In this document: in pieces, positions 63,312 through 64,000 of the stretch
How the letters are laid out: every line of letters begins with the position of its first letter
How positions within the stretch are numbered: position 1 is the stretch's first letter
From: Dysidea avara
Taxonomy: Eukaryota > Porifera > Demospongiae > Dictyoceratida > Dysideidae
Length of the DNA stretch: 64,000 nt
Assembly: GCF_963678975.1 (NCBI RefSeq)
Contig: NC_089280.1
Span: forward strand, 2,493,001-2,557,000
Direction: 5' to 3'
Position numbers and translations under genes: made by a program
Notes under the pieces: model-generated
Told to the model about the DNA's origin: nothing
Database searches by the model: none
Seen by the model: only the letters and a program-made list of their open reading frames with translations

Positions 63312-63953
63312 TAGAGGTGTACCGATATGGGTTTTTGGCATGTACCGATATCCGATATTGATGCAACCAAAGAAGTCGATAACCGATAGTCGATCCGATA
63401 TTTGCATTAATATTTTAAGTGTACATTTACCTACCTGTGCATGTATTCATTGCTATACTCTGCCTGTGGTGGTACACTGCTTGGGTTTCTATTGTGCAAT
63501 CCAGACAATTAGGCACCCACAAACGTTTTTATGTACACTCCCATGAAGCCTAAAACGGATATTTCTGCATTACTGTGAATTCTAATGGCTTGTACAACAA
63601 GTTTCCTTGGTTACTCTGACCCTTCTTTTATTACAAAGGTACTCTATAACTGCTTCATTTGTAAAGACTGTGATAGGCTTTGCAGCAACAAACACTAGAA
63701 TCGTGTGTATTTATATGGCTTCTTGTAGCATAGCACTTGTTGCAGAGTGAACAATAAGCCACTGGCACTAATGAGCCACATGAATAACCTAGAAAACCAA
63801 TGCATAATCCGTTTATGTACAAACTATTGCTACTGTATAAATATCGGTAGCAATATCGGTCCTCCTGCTGTTCTGTACCGATACCGATATTGGTAAAAGA
63901 ATGCCATATCGGTGGCCGATATTGTAGCCGATCCGATTATCGGTACACCCCTA
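63312..63953. mobile_element. 642-bp hAT-like MITE (CCGATAT family), perfect 8-bp duplication
   Basis: Ends TAGAGGTGTACCGATA and TATCGGTACACCCCTA, flanked by CTTATTAT on both sides (63304-63311, 63954-63961). Subterminal CCGATATCGG-type repeats on both arms can pair. Confidence 0.93.
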
Positions 63954-64000
63954 CTTATTATAGAAGTGGTTTTTGTAAAGAAGTGACCACTAGTAGCATG

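Overview
The window is nuclear DNA of an invertebrate animal. It is AT-rich, has many very short GT-AG introns (about 57-61 bp) beside repeat-filled long ones, and is packed with small inverted-repeat DNA transposons. The gene set (an NLR with ribonuclease-inhibitor-type LRRs, an ANK-LRR-ROC-COR-kinase-propeller LRRK protein, a rhodopsin-type GPCR relic, HSD17B7, REXO5, a coiled-coil/Kelch gene) fits a marine metazoan. A demosponge is my best guess, from gene style only. All exon models were read by eye from splice signals, reading-frame phase and family motifs; no search was run.

Layout. 1-4065 (+): 3' part of an NLR gene, ending in 17 tandem 56-residue LRR pairs. 7580-8535 (-): GPCR pseudogene. 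8536-11865: intergenic DNA with four small hAT-like elements within 10.0-12.4 kb (one overlaps the HSD17B7 side). 11866-18316 (-): complete ten-exon HSD17B7 homologue, 328 aa, with MITEs in its introns. 18317-21940: intergenic, with a perfect hairpin, a tRNA-like Pol III unit and a large foldback element. 22002-24200 (+): single-exon REXO5-like 3'-5' RNA exonuclease. 24727-41339 (-): complete LRRK-like gene, 20 exons, about 2047 aa, convergent with REXO5. 41340-48259: repeats. 48260-57492 (-): C-terminal part of a coiled-coil/Kelch gene whose 8 kb intron holds a decayed tyrosine-recombinase retroelement, a Tigger/pogo-like MITE and a hAT element nested in a palindromic MITE. 60.8-61.5 kb: LINE-type retroelement debris. 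62366-62573 (+): first exon of a second LRRK-like gene, paralogous to exon 1 of the first and running out of the window.

The genes do not form a pathway. Two themes stand out. First, intracellular sensing and signalling: one NLR and two LRRK-like loci. Second, intense non-autonomous DNA transposition: at least nine elements have readable target-site duplications. The most unusual features are the near-identical LRR array with variation concentrated on alternate beta strands; an uninterrupted (CA)n tract of about 600 bp that begins at a 5' splice site of the LRRK gene; the nested and foldback transposons; and a dispersed motif family around TATTAGAGTATCTCGAT.
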